52,283 nucleotides of DNA, from contig JAFTSB010000008.1 in the NCBI GenBank assembly GCA_017461945.1, positions 1 through 52,283 of the forward strand, read 5' to 3'. Positions within the stretch are counted from its first letter, which is position 1; each line of letters starts with the position of its first letter. Below the pieces are notes generated by a model, which was not told the origin of the DNA, searched no databases, and saw only the letters and a list, made by a program, of their open reading frames with translations. Below are positions 16,139-23,974 of this stretch, piece after piece. The position numbers and the translations under genes were made by a program. The DNA is from Clostridia bacterium (GTDB lineage: Bacteria; Bacillota; Clostridia; Oscillospirales; CAG-272).

Positions 16139-16167
16139 TTGACATCGGGGTGAAAAGATGGTACAAT
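16139..16167 (+). promoter_or_regulatory. Sigma-A promoter of the aspS-gatCAB operon
   Basis: TTGACA (16139-16144) and TACAAT (16162-16167) are 17 bases apart, directly before the T-box. Confidence 0.85.
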
Positions 16168-16174
16168 AATACCA

Positions 16175-16422
16175 TATTTTATATTGGCTATGATGGAACG
16201 AGTACCCTTTGACCTGCGCTTGCAGAGAGCCGTTGCTGGTGAAAATACGGCAGTGCAACTTTGGGAAAAAACAGTCCGGAGCCGACGGAAGAAAGCCTTT
16301 GGGTGATTAGAACCGTCCGTTCATCGCGTCAAGATGCAAATGAGAGGACCTTGCGGTCAATTTGGGTGGTATCGCGGAAGCACGTCTTTCGTCCCATGGG
16401 GGATGAAGGGCGTTTTTTGTTT
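16175..16422 (+). promoter_or_regulatory. T-box leader of aspS-gatCAB, probable Asn specifier
   Basis: The leader has an AGAGAGCC apical element, the T-box sequence TGGGTGGTATCGCGG at 16363-16377 and a terminator hairpin ending in a T run at 16412-16417. The best specifier is AAC at 16270-16272, placed as expected after GGGAAAA and followed by A and GTCCGGAG; this is an Asn codon. No GAC (Asp) is found at an equivalent site. This fits a role in which AspRS and GatCAB make Asn-tRNA-Asn. An AAC at 16257-16259 is a less likely alternative and would also read Asn. Confidence 0.88.
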
Positions 16423-16467
16423 GATACGACCTTACCCCGGCAATGCAACAGTATTGGAGGAACTATC

Positions 16468-18243
16468 ATGCTCAGAACCCACCACTGCAACGAACTGAAC
16501 ATTTCCCACATCGGGCAGCAGGTTACACTGACCGGTTGGGTGGATACCGTCCGCGACCACGGCGGCGTGTTGTTTGTAGACCTGCGTGACCATTATGGCA
16601 TTACCCAGATCGTGCTTTCCGACGATAAGATGCTTTGTGGCATCACCAAGGAGACCGTGGTATTGGTCTCGGGCGAGGTAACCAAGCGCGACGAGGACAC
16701 CGTTAACCCCAAGCTGGCAACCGGCCTTGTGGAGGTGCGTGCTGCCAAGATCGAGGTGCTGGGACCCTGTCAGCTGGGATTGCCCTTTGAGATCGATGCC
16801 TCGCACCTGACACGCGAGGAAGTGCGATTGAAGTATCGCTATCTGGATCTGCGCAATCGCCGCATTCACGACAACATCGTACTGCGTGCCAAGGTGCTTT
16901 CCTATCTCCGCGCACAGATGGAGGAGCTGGGCTTTTTGGAAATCCAGACTCCCATTCTGACCGCCTCCTCCCCCGAGGGCGCCCGTGACTATCTGGTGCC
17001 CAGCCGCAAGCACAAGGGCAAGTTTTATGCTCTGCCCCAGGCGCCCCAGCAGTTCAAGCAGCTGCTGATGACCTCGGGCTTTGACCGCTACTTCCAGATC
17101 GCCCCCTGCTTCCGCGATGAGGATGCCCGACAGGATCGTTCGCCCGGAGAATTTTATCAGCTGGATTTTGAAATGGCCTTTGCCACCCAAGAGGATGTGT
17201 TTGCCGTGGCCGAGCAGGTCGTGTACAATACTTTTAAAAAGTTCTCGGACAAAAAGGTCTCCGAGCCCCCCTTCCGCCGCATCACCTTTGCCGATGCCAT
17301 GCTGAAATACGGCACGGATAAGCCCGATTTGCGCAACCCCTTGGAGATCAAGGATCTGACCGGCTTTTTTGCCAGCCATGATTTTTTGGAGATCAATGGC
17401 CGTTCCATTCCCTTTAAAAACAAGCCCGTACGCGGCATCGTTGCCAACTATCTGGTGAAAAAGGATGGCGAGGGCGACGGCAAAAAGGCATTTGAAAAAG
17501 CCATCGACACCTATTCCCGCAGTATCGGCATGCGCTTTGGATGTGGCTATATCACCCTGGAGGAGGGCGAATACAAGGGCCCCCTGGCCAAATTCCTTTC
17601 CGAGCAAGAAAAGGCTGAGCTGACAGAGCTTTGCGGCATTGGGGAGGGCGATTCGCTGTTCTTTATCAGCGATGCACCTGCCGTGATCAACTCCTTGGCC
17701 GGCCAGATGCGTACCTGGATCGCCAGTGAACTGGGGCTGATTCGTGAGGACTCCTTTGAGTTCTGCTTTATCGTGGATTTCCCGATGTACGAGCGCAATG
17801 AGGAGAGCGGCAAGATCGATTTCACCCACAATCCCTTCTCTATGCCCCAAGGCGGCATGGAGGCGCTGACAACCAAGGATCCCTTGGACATTTTTGCTTA
17901 TCAATACGATATCGTGTGCAACGGCGTGGAGCTTTCCTCCGGTGCCGTTCGCAATCACAACCCCGAGATCATGCGTAAGGCCTTTGAGATCGCCGGCTAT
18001 GGCGAGGACGAGATCAAGAGCAAGTTCGGTGCCCTGTACACCGCCTTCTCCTATGGCGCTCCCCCTCACGCCGGCATGGCCCCCGGCGTGGACCGCATGA
18101 TCATGCTGATCGCAGGAGAAGAAACCATTCGCGATGTGATCGCATTCCCCCTCAACGGCAACGCACAGGATCTGATGATGGGCGCGCCCGGCGAGGTCAC
18201 CGAGCAGCAGCTCCGTGAGGTACACATCAAGGTTCGTGACTAA
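16468..18243 (+). CDS. aspS: Aspartyl-tRNA synthetase, probably non-discriminating (Asp/Asn)
   Basis: The 591 residues are the length of the bacterial AspRS with its inserted GAD domain. The N-terminal OB fold (GQQVTLTGWVDTVRDHGGVLFVDLRDHYG) recognises the anticodon. Class II motifs follow: motif 1 with FLEIQTPILTASSPEGARDYLVPSR, motif 2 with FRDEDARQDRSPGEFYQLDFEM, and motif 3 near the end with GMAPGVDRMIMLIAG. The start ATG at 16468 has TGGAGG upstream. It is the first gene of an operon with gatC, gatA and gatB and sits behind an Asn-type T-box, so it probably charges tRNA-Asn with Asp for amidation. A discriminating enzyme cannot be excluded from sequence. Confidence 0.94.
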   Translation: MLRTHHCNELNISHIGQQVTLTGWVDTVRDHGGVLFVDLRDHYGITQIVLSDDKMLCGITKETVVLVSGEVTKRDEDTVNPKLATGLVEVRAAKIEVLGPCQLGLPFEIDASHLTREEVRLKYRYLDLRNRRIHDNIVLRAKVLSYLRAQMEELGFLEIQTPILTASSPEGARDYLVPSRKHKGKFYALPQAPQQFKQLLMTSGFDRYFQIAPCFRDEDARQDRSPGEFYQLDFEMAFATQEDVFAVAEQVVYNTFKKFSDKKVSEPPFRRITFADAMLKYGTDKPDLRNPLEIKDLTGFFASHDFLEINGRSIPFKNKPVRGIVANYLVKKDGEGDGKKAFEKAIDTYSRSIGMRFGCGYITLEEGEYKGPLAKFLSEQEKAELTELCGIGEGDSLFFISDAPAVINSLAGQMRTWIASELGLIREDSFEFCFIVDFPMYERNEESGKIDFTHNPFSMPQGGMEALTTKDPLDIFAYQYDIVCNGVELSSGAVRNHNPEIMRKAFEIAGYGEDEIKSKFGALYTAFSYGAPPHAGMAPGVDRMIMLIAGEETIRDVIAFPLNGNAQDLMMGAPGEVTEQQLREVHIKVRD

Positions 18244-18273
18244 TCCATCCTGATTTTGCAAGGAGGCTCCCAT

Positions 18274-18555
18274 ATGGAAAAGGACACTTTGTTGCTTTTG
18301 GAGAAAGTAAACCAGCTGCACCTTGAGGATGCAGAAAAAGAAACCGTATTAACATTTTTTGCACAACAAGAGCAAAATGCTGCCATACTGGAAACCATCG
18401 ACACCACCAATACCGAGCGCATGGTGCATGTGCTACCCATTCTGACCGTGGTACGCGAGGATGTGGCCCAAAAGCTGTTCACCCGAGACGAGCTGCAAAG
18501 AGGCGCACCCGAAACCATGGACGGCTATTGGCAAGTCCCCCGCGTGGTAGAATAA
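18274..18555 (+). CDS. gatC: GatC, amidotransferase subunit C
   Basis: The 93-residue GatC bridges GatA and GatB in the tRNA amidotransferase. The start ATG at 18274 follows AAGGAGG. It has the usual helical N-terminus (LLLLEKVNQLHLEDAEKE) and the C-terminal pattern LQRGAPETMDGYWQVPRVVE that wraps GatA. Spacing to aspS is 30 bases and to gatA 12 bases, so it is part of the aspS-gatCAB transcript. The protein looks intact, although its GatA partner is unusual. Confidence 0.87.
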   Translation: MEKDTLLLLEKVNQLHLEDAEKETVLTFFAQQEQNAAILETIDTTNTERMVHVLPILTVVREDVAQKLFTRDELQRGAPETMDGYWQVPRVVE

Positions 18556-18567
18556 GGAGGGGCAGAT

Positions 18568-19671
18568 ATGAAAAACGTTTATCTGGATCAAATGATCCTG
18601 ACCACCTGCTGCCCCACCAACGCAGGCTCTAAAATGTTGGAGAGCTACGTTAGCCTTTTCAACGCAACCGTAGTGGAAAAGCTGACCGCCGCCGGTTATG
18701 AGATTGCCGGCAAGCTACCCGTTGGAGAATTTGCCATTGACCTTGTGGGTGAGACCTGCTTTCACGGCAAGGCTGACGCATCTCCCCTGCGCGATGCGAT
18801 GGGCGGGCTCTCTTTTGATGTAAACGGTGCCCCCCGCCGTGTGGCCGCGCAGAACGATCTTGTATTTGCAAAGCCGACTTACGGTATTGTTTCCCGCTTT
18901 GGCACCATCCCCGTAGCCTGCTCGGGCGAGTGCGTGGGCGTGACCGCCAAGACCGTGGCCGATTGCCGCGAGATCCTTTCTACCATTGTAGGTAAGGACG
19001 AGCGTGACGGCACGATGCACGCCGACGATGTGTGCCAAAAATCCGTAAACGGGTGTCAAAAATCCGTCAAACGGGTGGCTGTGATCCAAATGGAAGCGGA
19101 TGACCAGGTCCGCGCCCATCTGGAGGCCGCCAAGACTGAAATGGCCGCAAACGGTATTGAAATCTGCGAGATCGATGCCGGTGTGATCGGCGCTGCCTAT
19201 GCCGCTTGGAATATGCTGATGTGCGCCGAGCTGTGCAACAACGTTTCGCGCTATGACGGCATCAAATACGGCTACCGTACCAAGAATTATAAGACCCTTG
19301 ACGAGCTGTATACCAACAGCCGCACCGAGGCCTTTGGCCTGACGCTGAAGAGCGCGATCCTGTATGGTTCTGATGTGCTTTCCACTAAAAATTACATGGC
19401 CAAATATGACAAAGCCCTTCGCGTACGCCGCGTGGTGGTTGAAGCCTTTGCTGACATTTTTGCCAAAGTGGATGCCGTAATGCTGCCGGCATGCTCGAAA
19501 ATGTCTTACACCGAGGGGGATAGCCCCTTTGTTGAAAACAAGTTCACCGCTCCTGCCTCGATCACAGGCCTGCCCGCTGTGGTGATCAAGGGTGTTCAAC
19601 TGATGGGCCCCGCCTTTAGCGACGGCACACTGCTGGACCTTGCAAGGGTCATTGCAAAGGAGGGCAAATGA
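18568..19671 (+). CDS. gatA: Short GatA homologue lacking the amidase catalytic residues
   Basis: GatA normally hydrolyses glutamine and feeds ammonia to GatB, using a Lys-cisSer-Ser triad. Here the product has 367 residues instead of about 480. The start ATG at 18568 has a perfect AAGGAGG and lies 12 bases after gatC. It begins at the segment that in normal GatA follows the catalytic Lys (SKMLESYVSLFNATVVEKL at 21-39). It then lacks the GGSSGGS loop with the cis-Ser, has Ala88 (in NGAPRR) where the nucleophile Ser of GGSIRQP should be, and rejoins the family at AKPTYGIVSRFG (101-112). Later family segments (NNVSRYDGIKYGYRTKNYKTLDELY; TNSRTEAFG) are kept. There is no frame break or stop. It probably cannot release ammonia. 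Confidence 0.85.
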   Translation: MKNVYLDQMILTTCCPTNAGSKMLESYVSLFNATVVEKLTAAGYEIAGKLPVGEFAIDLVGETCFHGKADASPLRDAMGGLSFDVNGAPRRVAAQNDLVFAKPTYGIVSRFGTIPVACSGECVGVTAKTVADCREILSTIVGKDERDGTMHADDVCQKSVNGCQKSVKRVAVIQMEADDQVRAHLEAAKTEMAANGIEICEIDAGVIGAAYAAWNMLMCAELCNNVSRYDGIKYGYRTKNYKTLDELYTNSRTEAFGLTLKSAILYGSDVLSTKNYMAKYDKALRVRRVVVEAFADIFAKVDAVMLPACSKMSYTEGDSPFVENKFTAPASITGLPAVVIKGVQLMGPAFSDGTLLDLARVIAKEGK

Positions 19672-19672
19672 G

Positions 19673-21109
19673 ATGAAATTTGAAACCGTTATCGGACTTG
19701 AGGTCCACGTAGAAATGGCCACCAAGTCCAAGATCTTTTGCTCCTGCTCGGCCGAATTCGGCGGCGAGCAGAACGATCACGTCTGCCCTGCCTGCTGCGG
19801 CATGCCCGGCATGCTGCCCATTGTGAACAAGAATGTGGTCAATCTTGGTATGACCGCCGGCATGATGCTGAACTGTCACATCAACCGCACCACCACCTTT
19901 GATAAAAAAAGCTACTATTATCCCGATCTGCCCGCCGCCTATCAGACCACACAATGGTTTGCCCCCATTGCCGTAAATGGCACGGTAGAAATTGAAACCA
20001 CCAAGGGCAAAAAGGCAATTCGTATCAAGCAGATCCATATGGAGGAGGATGCCGGCAAGCTGGTGCACGACGACTGGACCGACACCACTCTGGTAGACTT
20101 TAACCGCACCAGCGTGCCCCTGATTGAGATCGTTAGCCAGCCCGACCTTTCCTCGGCCGAGGAGGTCGTAGCCTATCTGGAGCGCCTGCGCTCGCTGCTG
20201 CGTTTTGCCAAGGTTTCCGATTGTCGCATGGAGCAGGGCTCGATGCGTTGTGACGTAAACCTTTCGGTTCGTCCCGAGGGCAGCCAGGTGCTGGGTGTGC
20301 GCACCGAAATGAAGAACATGAACTCTCTTTCTGCCATTGTGCGCGCCATTGAATATGAGACTGCACGTCATATTGACGCCATTGAAAACGGCACCGAGGA
20401 GCTGGTGCAGGAAACCCGACGTTGGGATGACGTAAAGGGCAAGAGCTTGGCCATGCGCAGCAAGGAGACTGCCGGCGATTATCGCTATTTCCCCGACCCC
20501 AATGTAATGCCCATCGTCATTGACGACAATTGGTACAACGGTATTAAAAATTCGTTGCCGGAGTTCCCCGAGGTCAAGAAGGCTCGCTATACCGCAGAGC
20601 TTGGCCTTAGCGATTACGATGCCGGTATTCTGACTGACAGCCGCGCTCTTTGCGACTGCTTCGAAGCCGCATTGACCGTTTGCGGCAGCGCCAAGGAGGC
20701 AGCAAACTGGCTGATCTCCGACTGCATGAACGTGCTGAACAAAAAGCAGCTGACCGCCGATCAGCTGACGGTGAACGGCAAGGCCCTTGGCCAGCTGATC
20801 AAGCTGGTGACCGACGGCAAGGTGGGCCGCGGCAACGCCAAAAAGATTTTGGAGGTCCTGTTTGAAACGGACGTGGACCCCGCCGTATATGCCGAGGAGA
20901 ATGGGCTGATCGTTTCCAACGATACGGGCCTGATCGAAACCGTGATCAAAGAAGCCATTGCGGCAGACCCCAAGGCCGTTGCCGACTTTAAGGGTGGCAA
21001 AGAAAAAGCTTTGATGGCTCTGTTTGGCAAGTGCATGAAGCAGCTGAAGGGCAACTGCGATCCGCAGGTGCTGCGTGCGCTGCTGATTGACGAAATCAAC
21101 AAAGCATAA
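19673..21109 (+). CDS. gatB: Asp/Glu-tRNA amidotransferase subunit B
   Basis: GatB phosphorylates the side chain of Asp-tRNA-Asn or Glu-tRNA-Gln and replaces the phosphate with ammonia. The start is ATG at 19673, one base after the gatA stop, with AAAGGAGGG upstream. The 478 residues have the normal layout: METVIGLEVH-type opening (FETVIGLEVHVEM), zinc Cys pairs in CSCSAEF and CPACCGMPG, KKSYYYPDLPAAYQ, LVDFNRTSVPLIEIVSQPD, GSMRCDVNLSVRP, and the C-terminal YqeY-like helical domain with GRGNAKKILE. Length and motifs look intact, in contrast to GatA, so the transamidase step may use ammonia from another source. Confidence 0.95.
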   Translation: MKFETVIGLEVHVEMATKSKIFCSCSAEFGGEQNDHVCPACCGMPGMLPIVNKNVVNLGMTAGMMLNCHINRTTTFDKKSYYYPDLPAAYQTTQWFAPIAVNGTVEIETTKGKKAIRIKQIHMEEDAGKLVHDDWTDTTLVDFNRTSVPLIEIVSQPDLSSAEEVVAYLERLRSLLRFAKVSDCRMEQGSMRCDVNLSVRPEGSQVLGVRTEMKNMNSLSAIVRAIEYETARHIDAIENGTEELVQETRRWDDVKGKSLAMRSKETAGDYRYFPDPNVMPIVIDDNWYNGIKNSLPEFPEVKKARYTAELGLSDYDAGILTDSRALCDCFEAALTVCGSAKEAANWLISDCMNVLNKKQLTADQLTVNGKALGQLIKLVTDGKVGRGNAKKILEVLFETDVDPAVYAEENGLIVSNDTGLIETVIKEAIAADPKAVADFKGGKEKALMALFGKCMKQLKGNCDPQVLRALLIDEINKA

Positions 21110-21154
21110 AAACAAGCACCGGATAGCAAAAACGCTATCCGGTGCTTGTTTTTT
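21109..21154. terminator. Terminator of the aspS-gatCAB operon, bidirectional
   Basis: An 18-base stem AAACAAGCACCGGATAGC and its complement around AAAAAC is followed by six T. It also serves the converging phosphoesterase gene. Confidence 0.9.
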
Positions 21155-21173
21155 ACAACCGTATCATGATTTT

Positions 21174-21863
21174 TTAAACACCGAGAGGCAAAATATCGTG
21201 ATAAAGTGCCGTTTTGCGATCGGTCACATAGCCGTCGACATGATAGTGTCCAAAGTACCAATGCCGATACTGTATGGTGCGTTCAAACTCCATGAGCATC
21301 TGATTTTCCGGGTAAACGGTCATGGATTTGGACACCGTTCCAAGTAAGGGTGAGTACAGCGCTTTTTCGTCACAGGAATGGGTGATCACATAATCCACCC
21401 GATGCCCATGAGCCTTAAGATTGGCCACCGCCTCGTCAAATTCCTCGTAGCTTGGGATCTCCTGGGGCCACCAGCTGATCCTCTCGCGGCGCATATAGCG
21501 GTCAATACTGGTGCCGCCGCCAAAGGTGAAGATACGATTCCCCTCCAGCTCAAAGATCTGCCCACGCATCAAATGGATCACATGGGGGCGCACGCGATGG
21601 ATCTTACCACCCTGCCACATTTCCACAGGAAAGCTGTTCAACAGGTCAAAATTTTCGTGATTTCCATCCACAAACAGTACCGTAAAGGGGAGCTCCTCAT
21701 AAGGGGTCAGATCCCGATCCAGCGTTTTATCATACCAAACACCGCCAAAATCTCCCGCAATAATCACAAAATCCGCTTTGGTCAGCTGTGGAGTGTGGGC
21801 AGCAAAGCGCACCAGCTTGTCAAAATCGTAAGTACCGTGCGTATCACCGGTCACATAGATCAT
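21174..21863 (-). CDS. Metallophosphoesterase
   Basis: The start is ATG at 21863, six bases after GGGAGGG; an ATG two codons earlier is too close. The 229 residues carry the calcineurin-like motifs TGDTHG (residues 5-10), AGDFGGVW near 36, DGNHENFD near 66, THSCDEKAL near 160 and FGHYHVDG near 205. It has no signal peptide. It differs from the phosphoesterase at 4823 and is closer to the bacterial Ser/Thr phosphatase-like group. The substrate is unknown. It lies downstream of degV on the same strand and has a probable own promoter within the end of degV. Confidence 0.82.
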   Translation of the reverse strand: MIYVTGDTHGTYDFDKLVRFAAHTPQLTKADFVIIAGDFGGVWYDKTLDRDLTPYEELPFTVLFVDGNHENFDLLNSFPVEMWQGGKIHRVRPHVIHLMRGQIFELEGNRIFTFGGGTSIDRYMRRERISWWPQEIPSYEEFDEAVANLKAHGHRVDYVITHSCDEKALYSPLLGTVSKSMTVYPENQMLMEFERTIQYRHWYFGHYHVDGYVTDRKTALYHDILPLGV

Positions 21864-21928
21864 ATGCATCCCTCCCTTTGCGTGATACTTTATTATAGCA
21901 TATGCAGGGAGGAATTGTCCAGATGCTG

Positions 21929-22795
21929 TTAACGCTCTTTTCCCACAAAGCAAAGAACCAATGTACCGGGGCCTGCGTGTGCGCCCAGCACAGGGCCGAT
22001 ATCGGCGATCACCTTGGTGTTGACATTATACCGATTCAGCAAAGTATCCGCCAGCGCTTGTGCCTCAGCTCTGCAATCAGCATGGGAAATGAACACCGTA
22101 CCGTTGGCCGGATGCTCGGCATATGCGCCGTATTTTTCTGCCAGGGCCGAGATCATATTTTTGCGGCCGCGCACAGTAGAATGACTATGTATTTTTCCCT
22201 CGTCGGTAATGCGCAGCAACGGCTTGAGCCCCAGTGCCTTTCCCACAAATGCCACCGTGGGGCTGATGCGTCCACCGCGCTTCAGATACACCAGATCCTC
22301 CACCATCACCCAATGGCAGACCTTGGTGCGTAAGGAAAGGATCTGCTGCTCGATCTCCTTCATCTCCTTACCGGCACGCAAGCCCTGTACCGCTTGCCAG
22401 ACCAATAACCCTTGCCCTACCGACCCCGACAAAGAGTCCACCGTGATCACGCGACGATCCGGATAGCGCTCCTCTAGCTCCCGGCCGGCGCGATATGCGG
22501 CACCGCAGGTGGCGCTAAGGCCGCCCGAAAAGCCAATGTAAAGCACATTCAAGCCCCTTTGCAGATAGGATTCGAACAGATCGGAAAAGGCCGTACTATT
22601 GATGGCCGCTGTTCTGGCACATTTCCCCTCACGCATTTTGCGATAGAAATCAGAGGGCGTCATATCCCCATTGGTATAGATCACAGGGTCGCCGTCAAAT
22701 TTAAAATTCATATTGCAATAGCCGACGTCCCACTCCCGCAGCAGCTCTGCGGGCAGGTCGCAGGCCGAATCGGTACAAATCACAAAGTCGTTCAT
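21929..22795 (-). CDS. DegV family fatty-acid-binding protein
   Basis: DegV proteins hold a single fatty acid and in Firmicutes act as FakB, delivering it to the kinase FakA for phospholipid synthesis. The 288 residues show the two-domain layout: the N-terminal DSACDLP motif (residues 8-14), a conserved Ser in the loop with NGDMTPSDFYRKM and SGSVGQGLL near 126, the stretch YIGFSGGLSATCGAAY near 85-100, KRGGRISP near 175-182 and a C-terminal HADC motif near 240. ATG at 22795 has AAGGAG. The promoter is overlapped by two nearly identical 14-base palindromes, so a repressor probably controls the gene. No fakA is nearby. Confidence 0.9.
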   Translation of the reverse strand: MNDFVICTDSACDLPAELLREWDVGYCNMNFKFDGDPVIYTNGDMTPSDFYRKMREGKCARTAAINSTAFSDLFESYLQRGLNVLYIGFSGGLSATCGAAYRAGRELEERYPDRRVITVDSLSGSVGQGLLVWQAVQGLRAGKEMKEIEQQILSLRTKVCHWVMVEDLVYLKRGGRISPTVAFVGKALGLKPLLRITDEGKIHSHSTVRGRKNMISALAEKYGAYAEHPANGTVFISHADCRAEAQALADTLLNRYNVNTKVIADIGPVLGAHAGPGTLVLCFVGKER

Positions 22796-22816
22796 ATCGC
22801 ACTCCTTATATTATTT

Positions 22817-22860
22817 GTTGACTTATCAACATTATACCACTTGTCAGTTGACTTGTCAAC
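22817..22860. promoter_or_regulatory. Two palindromic operator candidates at the degV promoter
   Basis: GTTGACTTATCAAC (22817-22830) and GTTGACTTGTCAAC (22847-22860) are palindromes whose centres are 30 bases apart, about three helix turns. The second is perfect and the first has one mismatch. They sit on both sides of the -10 box, and the second overlaps the -35 box. Confidence 0.7.
22831..22859 (-). promoter_or_regulatory. Sigma-A promoter of degV
   Basis: On the minus strand TTGACA (22854-22859) and TATAAT (22831-22836) are 17 bases apart, embedded in the palindrome pair. Confidence 0.85.
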
Positions 22861-22921
22861 ATCTTTTCAAAATTTTTTATGATGTCCCAATCTTTTTTAT
22901 TTTTCTAAATATTTTTATACA

Positions 22922-22948
22922 TTTTCCATTTTTGTATATTTATTTTCC
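22922..22948 (+). repeat. AT-rich element, copy B
   Basis: TTTTCCATTTTT near the start and ATTTTCC at the end match the element at 6767-6793. The similarity continues weakly downstream (a TTCGTT-CTAT-TTTTT pattern) in both places. Confidence 0.4.
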
Positions 22949-22991
22949 ATAAATTGCGCCCTTCGTTTTCTATTTTTATTACTCAAATTTT

Positions 22992-23028
22992 AAAAAAGCC
23001 TTGCAGCGCGTTGCTGCAAGGCTTTTTC
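22992..23028 (-). terminator. Terminator of the glycerophosphodiesterase gene
   Basis: A 15-base stem AAAAAGCCTTGCAGC and its complement around GCGTT, with T runs. Confidence 0.88.
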
Positions 23029-23047
23029 TTTGTTTTAAAGGGTGTGA

Positions 23048-23884
23048 TCACTTCTTCAGCTTACGAACACCCAGCTTATCCAGATATTCACCGCAGATAT
23101 CGGGGTGATCGCAGGTAAAGCCAATGGCTCCATTTTCAACCGACTTGCGATAAACCTCTTCGTCGATATTCATGCCGTAATGCACGCAGGGCTTGATACC
23201 CATCAGCGCAAACTCGGCAAATCTCTCTTTGGCAACCACAAGGCCATCGGGCTGCGTAGGAAAGCCCTCAGGATTTTTGGCAGGGCGACTGAAAATGCAA
23301 ACCTCATCATAATACTTATAGGGGTCGATCTTATCCGATCCCTTCATCATGCTCTTGGGATAAAAGCCGTGGATCGAGAATTCCTCCTTGGTGTGGCGAG
23401 TACGCAGCCAAGCGCAAAGGCCGGCGGAGAAGGTGATCACCGTCAAGCGGTCCTTTCCATATACACCGTACTGCTGACAAAGGGTCAGCGTCTTTTCGGC
23501 AGAAGCATAGGCAAAGTCACCCAGGTCCTCGGGATAGTCCTTCAGCTCCAGCAACAGCTTAATGTCGGGGCGGGTAGCCATCAGCTCCAGAAACTCCTCC
23601 ATGGTAGGAACGCGCTCACCCTTAAATTCTTCACCGAACTTAATGCCGGCATCCGCCTTCTTGACCTCTTCCAAGGTCATATGATAAATTTTGCCCTTGG
23701 TGTCGGTGGTACGGCCAAGATCGGCATCGTGACAAACCACGATCTGATAGTCCTTGGTCATATGGGCATCCATCTCAATGGCATCCACATCAATCTTCAA
23801 CACCTCGCGGAAGCCGCGCATGGTATTTTCGGGGTATTTTGCGCGCCAGCCTCTATGGCCGGCCAAAGTTACCTTTGTTTCCAT
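23048..23884 (-). CDS. Glycerophosphodiester phosphodiesterase
   Basis: The enzyme splits glycerophosphodiesters into glycerol 3-phosphate and an alcohol, recycling lipid head groups. The start ATG at 23884 has AAAGGA. The 278 residues open with GHRGWRAKYPENTM, which holds the catalytic His and Arg, and go on with the metal-binding EMDAHMTKDYQIVVCHD motif containing the second His, then a TIM barrel with LLLELK near 125 and FYPKSMM. No signal peptide, so it is cytoplasmic. It is transcribed alone with its own promoter and terminator and lies between degV and asnB. Confidence 0.9.
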   Translation of the reverse strand: METKVTLAGHRGWRAKYPENTMRGFREVLKIDVDAIEMDAHMTKDYQIVVCHDADLGRTTDTKGKIYHMTLEEVKKADAGIKFGEEFKGERVPTMEEFLELMATRPDIKLLLELKDYPEDLGDFAYASAEKTLTLCQQYGVYGKDRLTVITFSAGLCAWLRTRHTKEEFSIHGFYPKSMMKGSDKIDPYKYYDEVCIFSRPAKNPEGFPTQPDGLVVAKERFAEFALMGIKPCVHYGMNIDEEVYRKSVENGAIGFTCDHPDICGEYLDKLGVRKLKK

Positions 23885-23927
23885 TTTAATATTCCTTTCT
23901 GTCCGTTGCCCTGTGGGGCTTGCCATC

Positions 23928-23957
23928 AGTATAGCACTCCGCAGGCAGAAAAGTCAA
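23928..23957 (-). promoter_or_regulatory. Sigma-A promoter of the glycerophosphodiesterase gene
   Basis: On the minus strand TTGACT (23952-23957) and TATACT (23928-23933) are 18 bases apart. Confidence 0.7.
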
Positions 23958-23974
23958 GCATTATACGCAAAAAA

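Noticed and set aside
16432-18321. 629-codon open frame antisense to aspS
   Set aside because: The sense strand codes for a full AspRS with all class II motifs. The antisense product has no ribosome site and no known motif.
18568-19671. gatA as a frameshifted pseudogene
   Set aside because: The frame is open from a perfect ribosome site to a stop one base before gatB, and no missing parts are found in other frames between gatC and gatB.
19649-21115. 488-codon open frame antisense to gatB
   Set aside because: Same reason: gatB on the other strand is intact and the antisense protein is low in plausible structure.
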